Source: Cellvibrionaceae bacterium AOL6
Lineage (GTDB): Bacteria > Pseudomonadota > Gammaproteobacteria > Pseudomonadales > Cellvibrionaceae
DNA: 64,000 bases
Direction of reading: 5' to 3'
Assembly: GCA_003265435.1 (NCBI GenBank)
Contig: NOXC01000018.1
Location: forward strand, 1 to 64,000
The notes beneath the pieces were generated by a model. It made no database searches. It saw only the letters and a program-made list of their open reading frames with translations, and was not told where the DNA came from. Every line of letters starts with the position of its first letter. Positions within the stretch are counted from its first letter, which is position 1. Below, in pieces: positions 45,426-54,277 of this stretch. A program made the translations under genes and the position numbers.

Positions 45426-45517
45426 GGTCGAGTCCTTGATTGTTATGGTAGTGCCGTCGGTCGACGAGGTGTTGATTGTCATTTTTCGGAATGTGGAGGG
45501 TTTAAGTGGCATAGGGA

Positions 45518-46066
45518 TTATGATTTGAACAAATAGGGAAACAGACTTCGACATTGCGCATCGCTGAGATTTTGCATGTGTTTGATGTTTCTCTGGTATA
45601 TGGCGTCCGGGTTGTCGACATGCGCGAGCACGGCTTCGAGGCTCGCTTCGCGAAGTAGATGTAGGACCGGTAGCGGGGCGCGATTGGTGAGGTTCTCCCT
45701 ATCATCAGGCAGAGTGCCGGCGAACTGGTATTCGGGGTGGAAGCTGGCGATTTGAAAAACTCCCTCGTACCCCCATTGGCGCAACAGGTTCTCCGCGAGG
45801 CCAAGATAGTCATTGAACTGGACAAAGTCGTTGAGCAGGGGCCCGGGCAGCGCAATCAGAGTTGTTTCCAGACTGTCCTGAGGCGTGCTGTCGAGGTGCC
45901 GGCATTCTTTTTCAAGCTGGCTGTTCAATGCCTCTATTGTCTCCGCCTGAACGCAGGTGATGCGTACGGTCCCAGCGTGCCAAGGCTGTGCAGCAAAGGG
46001 GCACAGGCCCTCTCCGATGACGACGGTCTTCAGCCAGTCCTTAAGGGCCTGCTCATCGGCGCTCAT
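45518..46066 (-). CDS. DUF1415 family protein
   Basis: Cytoplasmic protein of 182 residues with the DUF1415 pattern: LKDWLKTVVIGEGLCPFAAQPW, ETTLIALPGPLLNDFVQFNDYLGLAENLL, GVFQIASFHPEYQFAGTLPDDRENLTNRAPLPVLHLLREASLEA and NPDAIYQRNIKHMQ. The start MSADEQALKDW (46066) has AAAGGAG upstream; the much longer open frame before it is not coding. Function unknown. Confidence 0.9.
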   Translation of the reverse strand: MSADEQALKDWLKTVVIGEGLCPFAAQPWHAGTVRITCVQAETIEALNSQLEKECRHLDSTPQDSLETTLIALPGPLLNDFVQFNDYLGLAENLLRQWGYEGVFQIASFHPEYQFAGTLPDDRENLTNRAPLPVLHLLREASLEAVLAHVDNPDAIYQRNIKHMQNLSDAQCRSLFPYLFKS

Positions 46067-46232
46067 GTAGGTTCTCCTTTTAGGGGGCTGCATTTTCGAA
46101 TGCCTGAGGGATTTGCGCAAGTCGTCGGATTGACAATAAGGGGGATTCACGTATCGTTGTGAACAACCCGGCGGGAGGCCGGTCAATAAGAAAAATAAAC
46201 TGTAAGACAGGTTTCTGTCGCAGGAGCTAAAC

Positions 46233-46508
46233 ATGCCAGATGTCTCTCCGGCCGCCGCGTACTGGCGGGCGAACCTCCGTGTCCTCGCGCAATGCCTATT
46301 GGTGTGGGTGATCGTCTCTTTCCTGCTTAGTGTCATCCTGGTCGATGTGCTAAACACTCTCCGTCTCGGCGGTTATCCACTCGGGTTTTGGTTTGCTCAG
46401 CAGGGCAGTCTCTACACCTTCATCGTGCTGATCTTTTACTACGCATGGCGTATGAACCGGCTCGATCGTCAATTTCATTTTGAAGAAGATGACGAGGGGT
46501 CGAACTGA
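46233..46508 (+). CDS. DUF4212 small subunit of a sodium/solute symporter
   Basis: Membrane protein of 91 residues with two helices (LLVWVIVSFLLSVILVDVLN and YTFIVLIFYYAWRMNRLD) and the family motif GGYPLGFWFAQQGSLYTFI. DUF4212 proteins are always beside VC_2705-type symporters, and the next gene, overlapping by one base (TGATG), is one. Confidence 0.9.
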   Translation: MPDVSPAAAYWRANLRVLAQCLLVWVIVSFLLSVILVDVLNTLRLGGYPLGFWFAQQGSLYTFIVLIFYYAWRMNRLDRQFHFEEDDEGSN

Positions 46509-48283
46509 TGTCCTTACAAATGCTTACGTATATTGTGGTCGGCTTGACCTTTGCGTGTTACTTCAGCATTGCGATTTGGGCGCGTGCGGGAAGTACCGGT
46601 GAGTTCTATGTAGCCAGTAAAGGCGTGCACCCTGTTGCCAACGGCATGGCGACCGCGGCTGACTGGATGTCTGCTGCGTCCTTTATTTCAATGGCTGGCC
46701 TCATCGCGTTCAATGGTTACGACGCATCGGCTTACCTAATGGGGTGGACCGGGGGCTACGTGTTGCTGGCGTTATTGCTGGCGCCGTATCTGAGAAAATA
46801 TGGAAAATTCACAGTGCCTGAATTTATCGGTGAGCGCTACTACTCGAAAACGGCGCGACTGGTGGCGGTACTGTGTTTACTTGTGGCTTCTCTGACCTAT
46901 GTTATTGGCCAGATGAAAGGGGTTGGCGTGGCCTTCAGTCGCTTCCTTGAGGTGGACTTCAGCACGGGCGTATTCATCGGCATGTTCATCGTCTTCTTTT
47001 ATTCCGTGATCGGTGGAATGAAGGGCATTACCTATACGCAGATCGCGCAATTTGTCGTGTTGATTTTTGCTTATACGGTACCGGCGGTATTTATTTCGCT
47101 GCAACTGACGGGGCATCCGCTGCCGCAGACAGGGCTCGGGGGCACCGTGGCAGACGGCACCTATCTGCTCGATAAGCTGGATCTCGTCTTGCAAGACTTG
47201 GGTTTCGCCGCTTACACCGAATTAAAAGGCACGAGCATAAACGTCGCCTTGCTGACCCTGTCGTTGATGCTTGGTACGGCAGGTTTACCGCACGTGATTA
47301 TTCGCTTCTTCACCGTACCCCGTGTGCGTGATGCTCGAAGTTCTGCGGGCTGGGCGCTGGTATTTATTGCGGTACTTTACACCACTGCACCTGCGGTAGG
47401 TGCCATGTCCATGTTCAATTTGATTAACACGGTGCAAACCGGTGAAGTCGGTGAAGTTGAAGCGAATCTCGTATATGAGGATCGCCCACAGTGGTTCCAC
47501 AATTGGGAAACCACGGGTTTGCTTCAGTTCGAAGACAAAAACGGGGATGGCCGCATTCAGTATTACAACGATAAGAACCCCGAATTCGCCGAGCAGGCTG
47601 AGCGCTTTGGTTGGGAAGGGAACGAGCTGGTGAAAGTGGATCGGGATATTATGGTGCTGGCCAACCCGGAGATCGCTCAGTTACCGAATTGGGTTATCGC
47701 GCTGGTGGCGGCCGGGGGTATTGCGGCAGCATTGTCGACGGCTGCAGGTTTATTGCTCGCCATTTCTTCAGCGATCTCTCACGATTTATTGAAAGGTATC
47801 TTCCGGCCGAATATTTCCGAGAAAAACGAATTGTTGGCGGGGCGTATTTCGATGGCCGGAGCAATCTTGGTCGCCGGTTATTTTGGACTCAACCCGCCGG
47901 GATTTGCCGCGCAGGTGGTGGCACTGGCCTTCGGTTTAGCGGCGTCATCACTGTTTCCTGCGTTGATGATGGGGATCTTTTCGAGTCGGGTAAATAATCG
48001 AGGGGCCATCGCGGGGATGCTTGCCGGTATTGGTGTGACCCTCTGTTACATCTTCATTTATAAAGGCTTTCTGTTCATTCCCGGTACGCAGTTACTCGCA
48101 GATGTACCGGCTAACTGGGTCTTGGGCATTTCCCCGGAAGCCTTTGGTGCGGTGGGGGCCTTGGTTAACTTTGTTGTGGCGCTGACGGTATCGAATATGA
48201 CCGAGGCGCCACCCGCTTCGGTTCAGGCCCTGGTGCAAGATATTCGGATTCCGAAAGGTTCTGGCAGTGCGCAGGCACACTAG
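46508..48283 (+). CDS. Cation acetate symporter, VC_2705 family
   Basis: Inner-membrane sodium/solute symporter of 591 residues with about 13-14 helices: MSAASFISMAGLIAFNGYDASAYLMGWTGGYVLLALLLAPYLRKYGKFTVPEFIGERYYSK, GGMKGITYTQIAQFVVL and GTAGLPHVIIRFFTVPRVRDARSSAGWAL. A large central insert is acidic, with a DKNGDGRI loop that resembles an EF-hand. Acetate or another short organic acid is the likely cargo. Coupled with the DUF4212 gene. Confidence 0.9.
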   Translation: MSLQMLTYIVVGLTFACYFSIAIWARAGSTGEFYVASKGVHPVANGMATAADWMSAASFISMAGLIAFNGYDASAYLMGWTGGYVLLALLLAPYLRKYGKFTVPEFIGERYYSKTARLVAVLCLLVASLTYVIGQMKGVGVAFSRFLEVDFSTGVFIGMFIVFFYSVIGGMKGITYTQIAQFVVLIFAYTVPAVFISLQLTGHPLPQTGLGGTVADGTYLLDKLDLVLQDLGFAAYTELKGTSINVALLTLSLMLGTAGLPHVIIRFFTVPRVRDARSSAGWALVFIAVLYTTAPAVGAMSMFNLINTVQTGEVGEVEANLVYEDRPQWFHNWETTGLLQFEDKNGDGRIQYYNDKNPEFAEQAERFGWEGNELVKVDRDIMVLANPEIAQLPNWVIALVAAGGIAAALSTAAGLLLAISSAISHDLLKGIFRPNISEKNELLAGRISMAGAILVAGYFGLNPPGFAAQVVALAFGLAASSLFPALMMGIFSSRVNNRGAIAGMLAGIGVTLCYIFIYKGFLFIPGTQLLADVPANWVLGISPEAFGAVGALVNFVVALTVSNMTEAPPASVQALVQDIRIPKGSGSAQAH

Positions 48284-48284
48284 A

Positions 48285-50048
48285 TTAAGTCCCTTCCTGC
48301 TGGCGGAAGTGCGATGAGCCTTCTGCCGGATAGGTGAGGGTGCCTTTCATATCCTGAATTTCATCTGCTTTATAATCCGGAAAGGGTAAGGCATTCTGTT
48401 CTCTCAACGCTGCGATTTCGGCTTGTGCGTCTGCGCTTTGAGCCGAATCGGGCTGCGGGCCACGATTCATCAAAATGTGCTGCTGCGGCAAGGCGAGGCT
48501 CACACCCAAATCACGCAAGGTGTCGAGAATTCTTAAGTTCAGGTCTTCCTCGATGGCTTTGTAGTCCTCAATCGATATGATGCCCACGTAACAATTCAGT
48601 ACGATGACGTAGGCATCGGTTTCGATGTTTTCAAAGCGAACGCGACGAGCCTCCTCGAGAATTTTTTCGTGACGGTGTATCAGGCTGCGTAAGGCGATCA
48701 GCACTTTGCGAATTTCATCAGGACTGGTTTGCAGCGAAATACGCAGCGACTTTCGGTAAAGGCGTCTGTCGATCTCGCTGAAATTTTCGAGATGGCGTGA
48801 TGAAAACTCTGAGTTGGGAACGTGCACGACTTTGCGGTCCAGTTTACGAATACGAGTGGAGCGCAAGCCGATCTCTTCCACTGTTCCGATGATATCCCCA
48901 AACTGACAGAAATCACCTGGCGCGATGGGGCGGGCAACATACATGGTGAACGCGCCGAAGACGTTTTCCAATGTCTTTTGAGCGGCCAGTGCGACAGCTA
49001 GACTTCCAATACCCAGGCCGGTTAAGACGGTGGCGATATTAAATCCTGCATCGGCTAACCACGCGAGAATAATGCCCAGTGTCACCAGCACTTTGAGGGT
49101 GGTGGAGAGGGGCCGGACGATGGCCGAACTGAAGGATTTTTTGAGCCGGTGCTTTTCGAGATAGAACCCCGTTAAAATTTCAATGATGCCGAGTGAAATA
49201 ACGACCAGTGCAAGGTAGTCGAGAAGACCTGAGGCAAACCAGACCTTTGCGCGAAGCGAGAGGCCCAGCGAGGCCAGACCGATATCGATGAGCTTGAAAA
49301 TGAGAAAGTAGCGCAAGCCCCGGCGAATGAAGCGACGCAGGATGGCACCATAGTGCGCGCCGCGGCACAGCCATGCGAGTAATGTGGTCACCGCCCATGC
49401 CACCGCGATGCTGGCCAAAACGATCAGGAGAAAGCCGACAAACTGCCAGTTTTCCATACCCATCACGGTAAACGTGGGCAGGTACCTTGCCAGGGATTCA
49501 ATGCGCTTCGGATAGCCAAACTCACCCCATAGAACAGGGACTTGGTTCAAGGTGGAGTTGGATATTCGCCACACCCGCCCGCCTTCTCCGTCCGGAATAC
49601 GTTGCATCAGCACAGGGATTTCTTCCCCGCTGTGCAGCGTGATGTACCCGATCAGATCGCGATAGACAGGAAGCCCGTCGTCAAGGTGCCCTTCTGGCTG
49701 ATCACTGAGGCTGGTAATGTCGAGGACGCGTTGTTGAGACCAGACGATCGCGAGACGACGGATCAATTCGGGCGCGCCTATTTGGGCTACATCGTCTGTC
49801 AAAAATCGTGTGTCGATGTATTGGGCCGCGGATTCCCAGTCTCGCTGCACTGCGGCTTTGTGCAGCATGATGGCCGCCGCCTGAGGGGTACGCCCGCGAA
49901 CCAGTTCATGGTGGTGCACATCCGCTGATTCACTGAGTTCGGCGGAGCGGCCTTCAAGTTCGACCAATTCCTTGAGCTTGACCTCCTCATTTGCAGTCGC
50001 CAAAACCGGTAAGAGGCAAAGTATCAAGAGGGTGCACAAAGTACGCAT
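48285..50048 (-). CDS. MscS-family mechanosensitive channel
   Basis: Protein of 587 residues with a signal peptide (MRTLCTLLILCLLPVLATA), a periplasmic domain of about 170 residues (LHSGEEIPVLMQRIPDGEGGRVWRIS), membrane helices in the middle and the MscS pore and beta domain: LTGLGIGSLAVALAAQKTLENVFGAFTMYVARPIAPGDFCQFGDIIGTVEEIGLRSTRIRKLDRKVVHVPNSEFSSRHLENFS. The C-terminal domain is typical of MscS (RILDTLRDLGVSLALPQQHI). It protects against osmotic downshock or has a related role. Convergent and almost contiguous with the symporter gene. Confidence 0.92.
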   Translation of the reverse strand: MRTLCTLLILCLLPVLATANEEVKLKELVELEGRSAELSESADVHHHELVRGRTPQAAAIMLHKAAVQRDWESAAQYIDTRFLTDDVAQIGAPELIRRLAIVWSQQRVLDITSLSDQPEGHLDDGLPVYRDLIGYITLHSGEEIPVLMQRIPDGEGGRVWRISNSTLNQVPVLWGEFGYPKRIESLARYLPTFTVMGMENWQFVGFLLIVLASIAVAWAVTTLLAWLCRGAHYGAILRRFIRRGLRYFLIFKLIDIGLASLGLSLRAKVWFASGLLDYLALVVISLGIIEILTGFYLEKHRLKKSFSSAIVRPLSTTLKVLVTLGIILAWLADAGFNIATVLTGLGIGSLAVALAAQKTLENVFGAFTMYVARPIAPGDFCQFGDIIGTVEEIGLRSTRIRKLDRKVVHVPNSEFSSRHLENFSEIDRRLYRKSLRISLQTSPDEIRKVLIALRSLIHRHEKILEEARRVRFENIETDAYVIVLNCYVGIISIEDYKAIEEDLNLRILDTLRDLGVSLALPQQHILMNRGPQPDSAQSADAQAEIAALREQNALPFPDYKADEIQDMKGTLTYPAEGSSHFRQQEGT

Positions 50049-50252
50049 TGGTAGAACTCCTTGTTTTTACTACGGCGTCGCGAAGGCCCAGTGTAGCGGT
50101 TACGCTTTTCTCTGGCATCTTCTTGCAACTCGGAGAAGGCGGCGTAAAATCAAATGAAGGCCTATCTGGAGATGCTGTGCACTCTCGGACACTGTCCGGG
50201 CCTGTCGATTATAGGCATCCGCCGGGTGTCATCACATCATGGAGGGAAGACC

Positions 50253-50669
50253 ATGTTATCCGCAACAATCGCCGATTGTATGAGTACGGACTTTGCACTG
50301 ATTCGCGAGGACATGCCGGTTGCCGAAGCATCCAGTAAGTTAATTCGCAAGGCCTTAATCGGTGGCCCCGTTACCGATGAGATGGGGCGCCTTGTCGGTT
50401 GGATTTCGGAACAGGAATGCCTGCAGGTGACCATTCAGGTGGTGTACCACAACCAGCGTGTCGCCACCGTCAAAGATGTCATGCGCTCAGATGTCCTTTC
50501 GGTCAAACCCAACCAGCACGCACTGGATGTCGCGCAACAGATGCTGCAGCAAAAGCCGAAAAGCTATCCGGTGATCGATGAAAACCGTAAGGTCGTCGGT
50601 GTGGTGACTCGCCGTCACATTCTTAAGATGCTGGATGACAAACTAGGCGAAATTAAAGGCGGCGCCTGA
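50253..50669 (+). CDS. CBS-domain pair protein
   Basis: Protein of 138 residues made of two CBS domains: MLSATIADCMSTDFALIREDMPVAEASSKLIRKALIGGPVTDEMGRLVGWISEQECL and VKDVMRSDVLSVKPNQHALDVAQQMLQQKPKSYPVIDENRKVVGVVTRRHILKML. Such proteins bind adenine nucleotides and sense energy or nucleotide state. ATG 50253 follows GGAGGGA; the upstream extension is not family-like. A hairpin follows the gene. Confidence 0.85.
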   Translation: MLSATIADCMSTDFALIREDMPVAEASSKLIRKALIGGPVTDEMGRLVGWISEQECLQVTIQVVYHNQRVATVKDVMRSDVLSVKPNQHALDVAQQMLQQKPKSYPVIDENRKVVGVVTRRHILKMLDDKLGEIKGGA

Positions 50670-50684
50670 CCCCTCTTGTTTCGG

Positions 50685-50701
50685 CCCGGTGACGGGCTTT
50701 G
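50685..50701 (+). terminator. Short terminator-like hairpin after the CBS gene
   Basis: GCCCG and CGGGC (50685-50689, 50694-50698) enclose a GTGA tetraloop and are followed by TTTG. A small but plausible transcript end. Confidence 0.5.
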
Positions 50702-50869
50702 AATCAAACGTTTGTAGGTTCTTCCTGCCCCTCTGAGCGGTATTGCGCTGTCGTGTAATCGTCACACGAACGTCACAGAAGTTTATGCATACATTCATAT
50801 GGTTCCCGTTAAATGTCGACTCCGCGTGTTTGCGCGGGCACATGGTTAACAAAAATACTGGGAAACCCT

Positions 50870-52867
50870 ATGTCAATTACAACGATTCAACGAATACTGG
50901 TGCTCGTATTCAGTCTCCTGATCACGATGGCGCTCAGCGCCTGCGGTGGCGATGACGACAACACCGAAACGCCGACTCCGGCGCCCTCTACAAGCCCCGA
51001 ACCAGAAGATCCGAACAAAGGTGATAGTGATGTGCTGAGCACCTTCAAAATCGGATTGTTGCCGGACACTCAAGGTGGTACGGACGGCGAAGGTCAGGCT
51101 CATGTCTCCATGCACCCGATGGATGAAGTGCTCGCCCATCAACAGGCGGCTGGCGTGGACATGGTGATTGCACTCGGTGATCTCACCGATCACGGCTCGA
51201 CGGTAGAATTCGCCGAGTGGCGCAGTGTGGCCGAGTCCTACCGCGACGCGGGCATGACGTTTTTACCGGTCATGGGCAACCACGAAACCAGCTACGCTTA
51301 CACCGTGGAGTGGATCGCCAACATGCGCGACTTCATTCCCGAAGATGCGGTTCACATGCACGGCTATGAGTGGGTGAATTACTACGTAATCCGTGAAAAT
51401 GTACTGGTATTCGGACTCGCCTATTACAACCTGCCCATCGCCTTTGATTGGATTCGTCAGGTGGTACTCGACAACCGAGAAAATGTAGATCACATCGTTG
51501 TGGCCAGCCACGATGGTTTGATCGGTGCGAAATACGGCCAGACACGTGAGCAGATTGTCGATGGTACGAAAGGCGACGACTGGGTCTATGGCGTACAACC
51601 GTTGATTCGTGAATTTTTTGCTGAGCACGACGTGATCTACGTACAGGGCCATGAGCATATGTATCAGCGTTCCGTCGTGACCGCGAAAACCATGCTTACG
51701 ACCTATCCCTCTGGCTCGACGCCTGAAGGCGGCAACTACCGCATGGATGTTTACACGCAGATCATGGCTGGGAATGCGTCCTACAAAGGCTATGAATTCC
51801 GTTATGGTGAGCGCGACCTGGTCCAGGCCATTGTGTCTCAGAAAAACGCGACGATGAGCAGTGGCTCAGAGAACTTTGATGTGAACTCGTCGATTCTGAG
51901 CTTTACCGGCACGCGTGTTGATTATGAAAGCTGGTTTGCGCCACACACCGCAACGAGCAATGCGGAAGATCAGGATTTCGTTGCCGAGTGGGCCCTGTTG
52001 GATCAATTCTCTCGTTCAACCGATCGCTGTGAAGCCTTGGTGTACCCGAATTCGATTCCGGAAGGCACGCGCCCCGTTATGGTATTGAATCCAAATTACG
52101 TGACCGATCTTTGTGTGAGTGAGAGCGGTGTGCAGGCTCAGTTGATCGGAGGCGTGAACGCGACGTTCAATCGCACCGATTCACGTACGCGTGACATGGG
52201 CTACATTCCCGGATACACCCGTGCGGAGAGCCTGACGGATCTTGCACGTCTCGCGTATCAGTGGCTGTTCCAAATGCATGAGAGCTGGTCGCCGAACCTC
52301 AACAGCGCAGCGCGCATCATCCCTGACTACGATGCCGACGAGTTGGTGATTCCGGAAAGCACATTCGACCTCAAGGAACACGTGACCCTGAGCTGGCTGC
52401 CCGCACAAGACACGGCGTCGGAAGTGCTGGTCATCAGTGGGACGCAGAATCAGACGGGTATGTATCAAGACGATTACGGCGTTCAATTGGACATCGAAGC
52501 ACATACAGGGCTGCCGCTGTCCAGTGCCACCGGCGCTGAAAAACCACCCGTCGTCTTGCCCGAGACCGCGTCCAAAAATTGGGATCTCGCTACAGCGATC
52601 TCCGATACCTATGTGGCGGCGCTGACCCTTTCGGCCGAGCATAGCGATGCCGAGCACACGCTCGCGCAAAATGTGGACGGTGCCTGGGACCTCGTCGTGA
52701 CGGATGAATGTCGCGTAGAAGGCGCTTGGGATGCGGCTTACCTGGAAGCGGCACCTGCACGCGCAGACGGCTGTGATGCCTTTCCACTCGCCGGCTTCGA
52801 CAGCAGCACCAACACCTGGTGGATCGCGCTCGATCAAGATGCCGAACTGGCGCTCGTAACCCGCTAA
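50870..52867 (+). CDS. Metallophosphoesterase lipoprotein
   Basis: Lipoprotein of 665 residues (lipobox ALSAC, Cys at 25, then an acidic Pro/Thr-rich linker). The calcineurin-like motifs are all visible: LLPDTQG, ALGDLTDHGS, MGNHETS, VASHDG and QGHEHMYQRS. A long C-terminal part follows with beta-rich repeats (LTLSAEHSDAEHTLAQNVDGAWDLV) and a nearby Cys pair. It probably cleaves a phosphomonoester or diester in the envelope; the substrate is unknown. The start MSITTIQRILVLVFS is chosen because it carries the lipoprotein signal. It is followed by REP-like palindromes. Confidence 0.88.
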   Translation: MSITTIQRILVLVFSLLITMALSACGGDDDNTETPTPAPSTSPEPEDPNKGDSDVLSTFKIGLLPDTQGGTDGEGQAHVSMHPMDEVLAHQQAAGVDMVIALGDLTDHGSTVEFAEWRSVAESYRDAGMTFLPVMGNHETSYAYTVEWIANMRDFIPEDAVHMHGYEWVNYYVIRENVLVFGLAYYNLPIAFDWIRQVVLDNRENVDHIVVASHDGLIGAKYGQTREQIVDGTKGDDWVYGVQPLIREFFAEHDVIYVQGHEHMYQRSVVTAKTMLTTYPSGSTPEGGNYRMDVYTQIMAGNASYKGYEFRYGERDLVQAIVSQKNATMSSGSENFDVNSSILSFTGTRVDYESWFAPHTATSNAEDQDFVAEWALLDQFSRSTDRCEALVYPNSIPEGTRPVMVLNPNYVTDLCVSESGVQAQLIGGVNATFNRTDSRTRDMGYIPGYTRAESLTDLARLAYQWLFQMHESWSPNLNSAARIIPDYDADELVIPESTFDLKEHVTLSWLPAQDTASEVLVISGTQNQTGMYQDDYGVQLDIEAHTGLPLSSATGAEKPPVVLPETASKNWDLATAISDTYVAALTLSAEHSDAEHTLAQNVDGAWDLVVTDECRVEGAWDAAYLEAAPARADGCDAFPLAGFDSSTNTWWIALDQDAELALVTR

Positions 52868-52877
52868 TGCCCACCAC

Positions 52878-52933
52878 GTATGCACTGGGGTCAGACCCCA
52901 GTGTATACCTCGGGGTCTGACCCCAATGTATGC
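52878..52933. repeat. Two REP-like palindromes in tandem
   Basis: The first copy, 52878-52908, is a 31-base inverted repeat with core GGGGTCAGACCCC and TATGCACT/AGTGTATA arms. The second, 52912-52933, has core GGGGTCTGACCCC and the right arm AATGTATGC only. They share core and flanks with the copy at 15131-15163. They separate the phosphoesterase gene from the convergent transporter and may end both transcripts. Confidence 0.7.
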
Positions 52934-54277
52934 TTAGTGAGTGGGCTGGTGCTGGAAATCGCGTTTGCGTTTTTGCAGTAGCAGCACGTTGATCAGGCTG
53001 ACGGCGATGCCGAGCAGGACCACGGCGAGCAGGACCTCTTTCAAGGTGCCGCCCGAGGCGAAAATCTGGTTTTTGGTGGCACCACCGAGCCCAGAGCTAA
53101 GCGCAATGCCCATATTGGCCGCGAGCGTGATGGCCGTCGCAACAAAACCCTCCTGCTTCTTCGGTGTATTTTCCATCGCAGCCGCACGCGATGCGTTGAA
53201 AATAAAACCCATGCCCAATCCGGCGAGTGCCCAGCTCGGGTACATCCACCACAGTGACCAAGCCATCAGCGACACGGTCCCCACACACAACACACCACAC
53301 ATCAGAAACAGATTACCGATCAGCATGGAGTCCACCCGACTTAAGCTCGGGTGAAAGCGGCTGGCCAGGTGCGATCCGGTCAACCAGCTCAGGCTGGCAG
53401 TCGTCAGAATGGCACCGGCGAGTGTGCTGGGTAGACCGGCGTAGTCGATCAGGTAGAGAGGCTGGTAGGCCTCCATGCCGTAAAAGGCGATAAAGCCGAG
53501 CATGCTGATCAGAATCGGCAGCGCAAGCGGTGTCGCGCCTTTGTACCAGCCTTCTGGCATCACTCGGTTGAAAGCCGGCAGCGTCAACCAGAACGTGAAC
53601 GGCAATAAGGCCCAAGCCCAGCCGGGTGGCTGGCCAATAATGGTCAGAAAGGCGCCGCAACCCACAGCGATACGCAGCGCATCCGTGAGCACGCGCAAGG
53701 GCGGCCACGCGTGATGCTGATCGAGCTTGTGTAGGTTGGGAAACAGCAAGATCGCAATCAACACCAAGGGCGGCAATTGAAGCAGAAATATCCAGCGCCA
53801 ATGCAGAAAATCAATGAGCACACCGCCGATCGCCGGTGCACTGAGCGAAGGGATCACCCAAGCGAGATCAATGGCCATAACAGCCTGCCCTTTCCGATTG
53901 GCGTCACTTAATAGATTGAGCAGGGCAAACGCGCAGGTGACCGCGATACCCCCGCCGAGCCCCTGCAAGATGCGAGCACCGACAAATAAAGCGCCACTGC
54001 TCGCGAAGGCGGCGAGTAGCAGGCCCGTCGCCAGCGCGGCTAATCCCGCGATCAGCACACGTCGGGGGCCGAGCGCGTCAATGTAGCGCCCGGCCGCGCT
54101 CATGCCTGCCACTGCCGCGAGAATATAGGCCGCGATGGTGGCCCCGTAATGGGCACTCAACGCAAGTTCGTCGGCGATGGACGGCAGGGCGATCAGCAAC
54201 ACGAGTTCGTCGTAAGCGTGCAGGCCGATGGTCAGCATGATGCCGCCAAGGAGCCGTTTATTGAGGCTCAATGTCAT
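52934..54277 (-). CDS. MFS transporter of the atzGE operon
   Basis: Major facilitator of 447 residues starting MTLSLNKRLLGGIMLTIGLHAYDELVLLIALPSIADELALSAHYGATIA. It has about 12-14 helices and the MFS motif AAGRYIDALGPRRVLIAGL (loop 2-3), plus GARILQGLGGGIAVTCAFALL. The ATG at 54277 overlaps the corrected atzE stop (ATGA). In the raw sequence the atzE frameshift runs into this gene and makes a false 929-residue fusion. The likely cargo is the amidase substrate or product, such as a ureide or nucleobase. Confidence 0.85.
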   Translation of the reverse strand: MTLSLNKRLLGGIMLTIGLHAYDELVLLIALPSIADELALSAHYGATIAAYILAAVAGMSAAGRYIDALGPRRVLIAGLAALATGLLLAAFASSGALFVGARILQGLGGGIAVTCAFALLNLLSDANRKGQAVMAIDLAWVIPSLSAPAIGGVLIDFLHWRWIFLLQLPPLVLIAILLFPNLHKLDQHHAWPPLRVLTDALRIAVGCGAFLTIIGQPPGWAWALLPFTFWLTLPAFNRVMPEGWYKGATPLALPILISMLGFIAFYGMEAYQPLYLIDYAGLPSTLAGAILTTASLSWLTGSHLASRFHPSLSRVDSMLIGNLFLMCGVLCVGTVSLMAWSLWWMYPSWALAGLGMGFIFNASRAAAMENTPKKQEGFVATAITLAANMGIALSSGLGGATKNQIFASGGTLKEVLLAVVLLGIAVSLINVLLLQKRKRDFQHQPTH

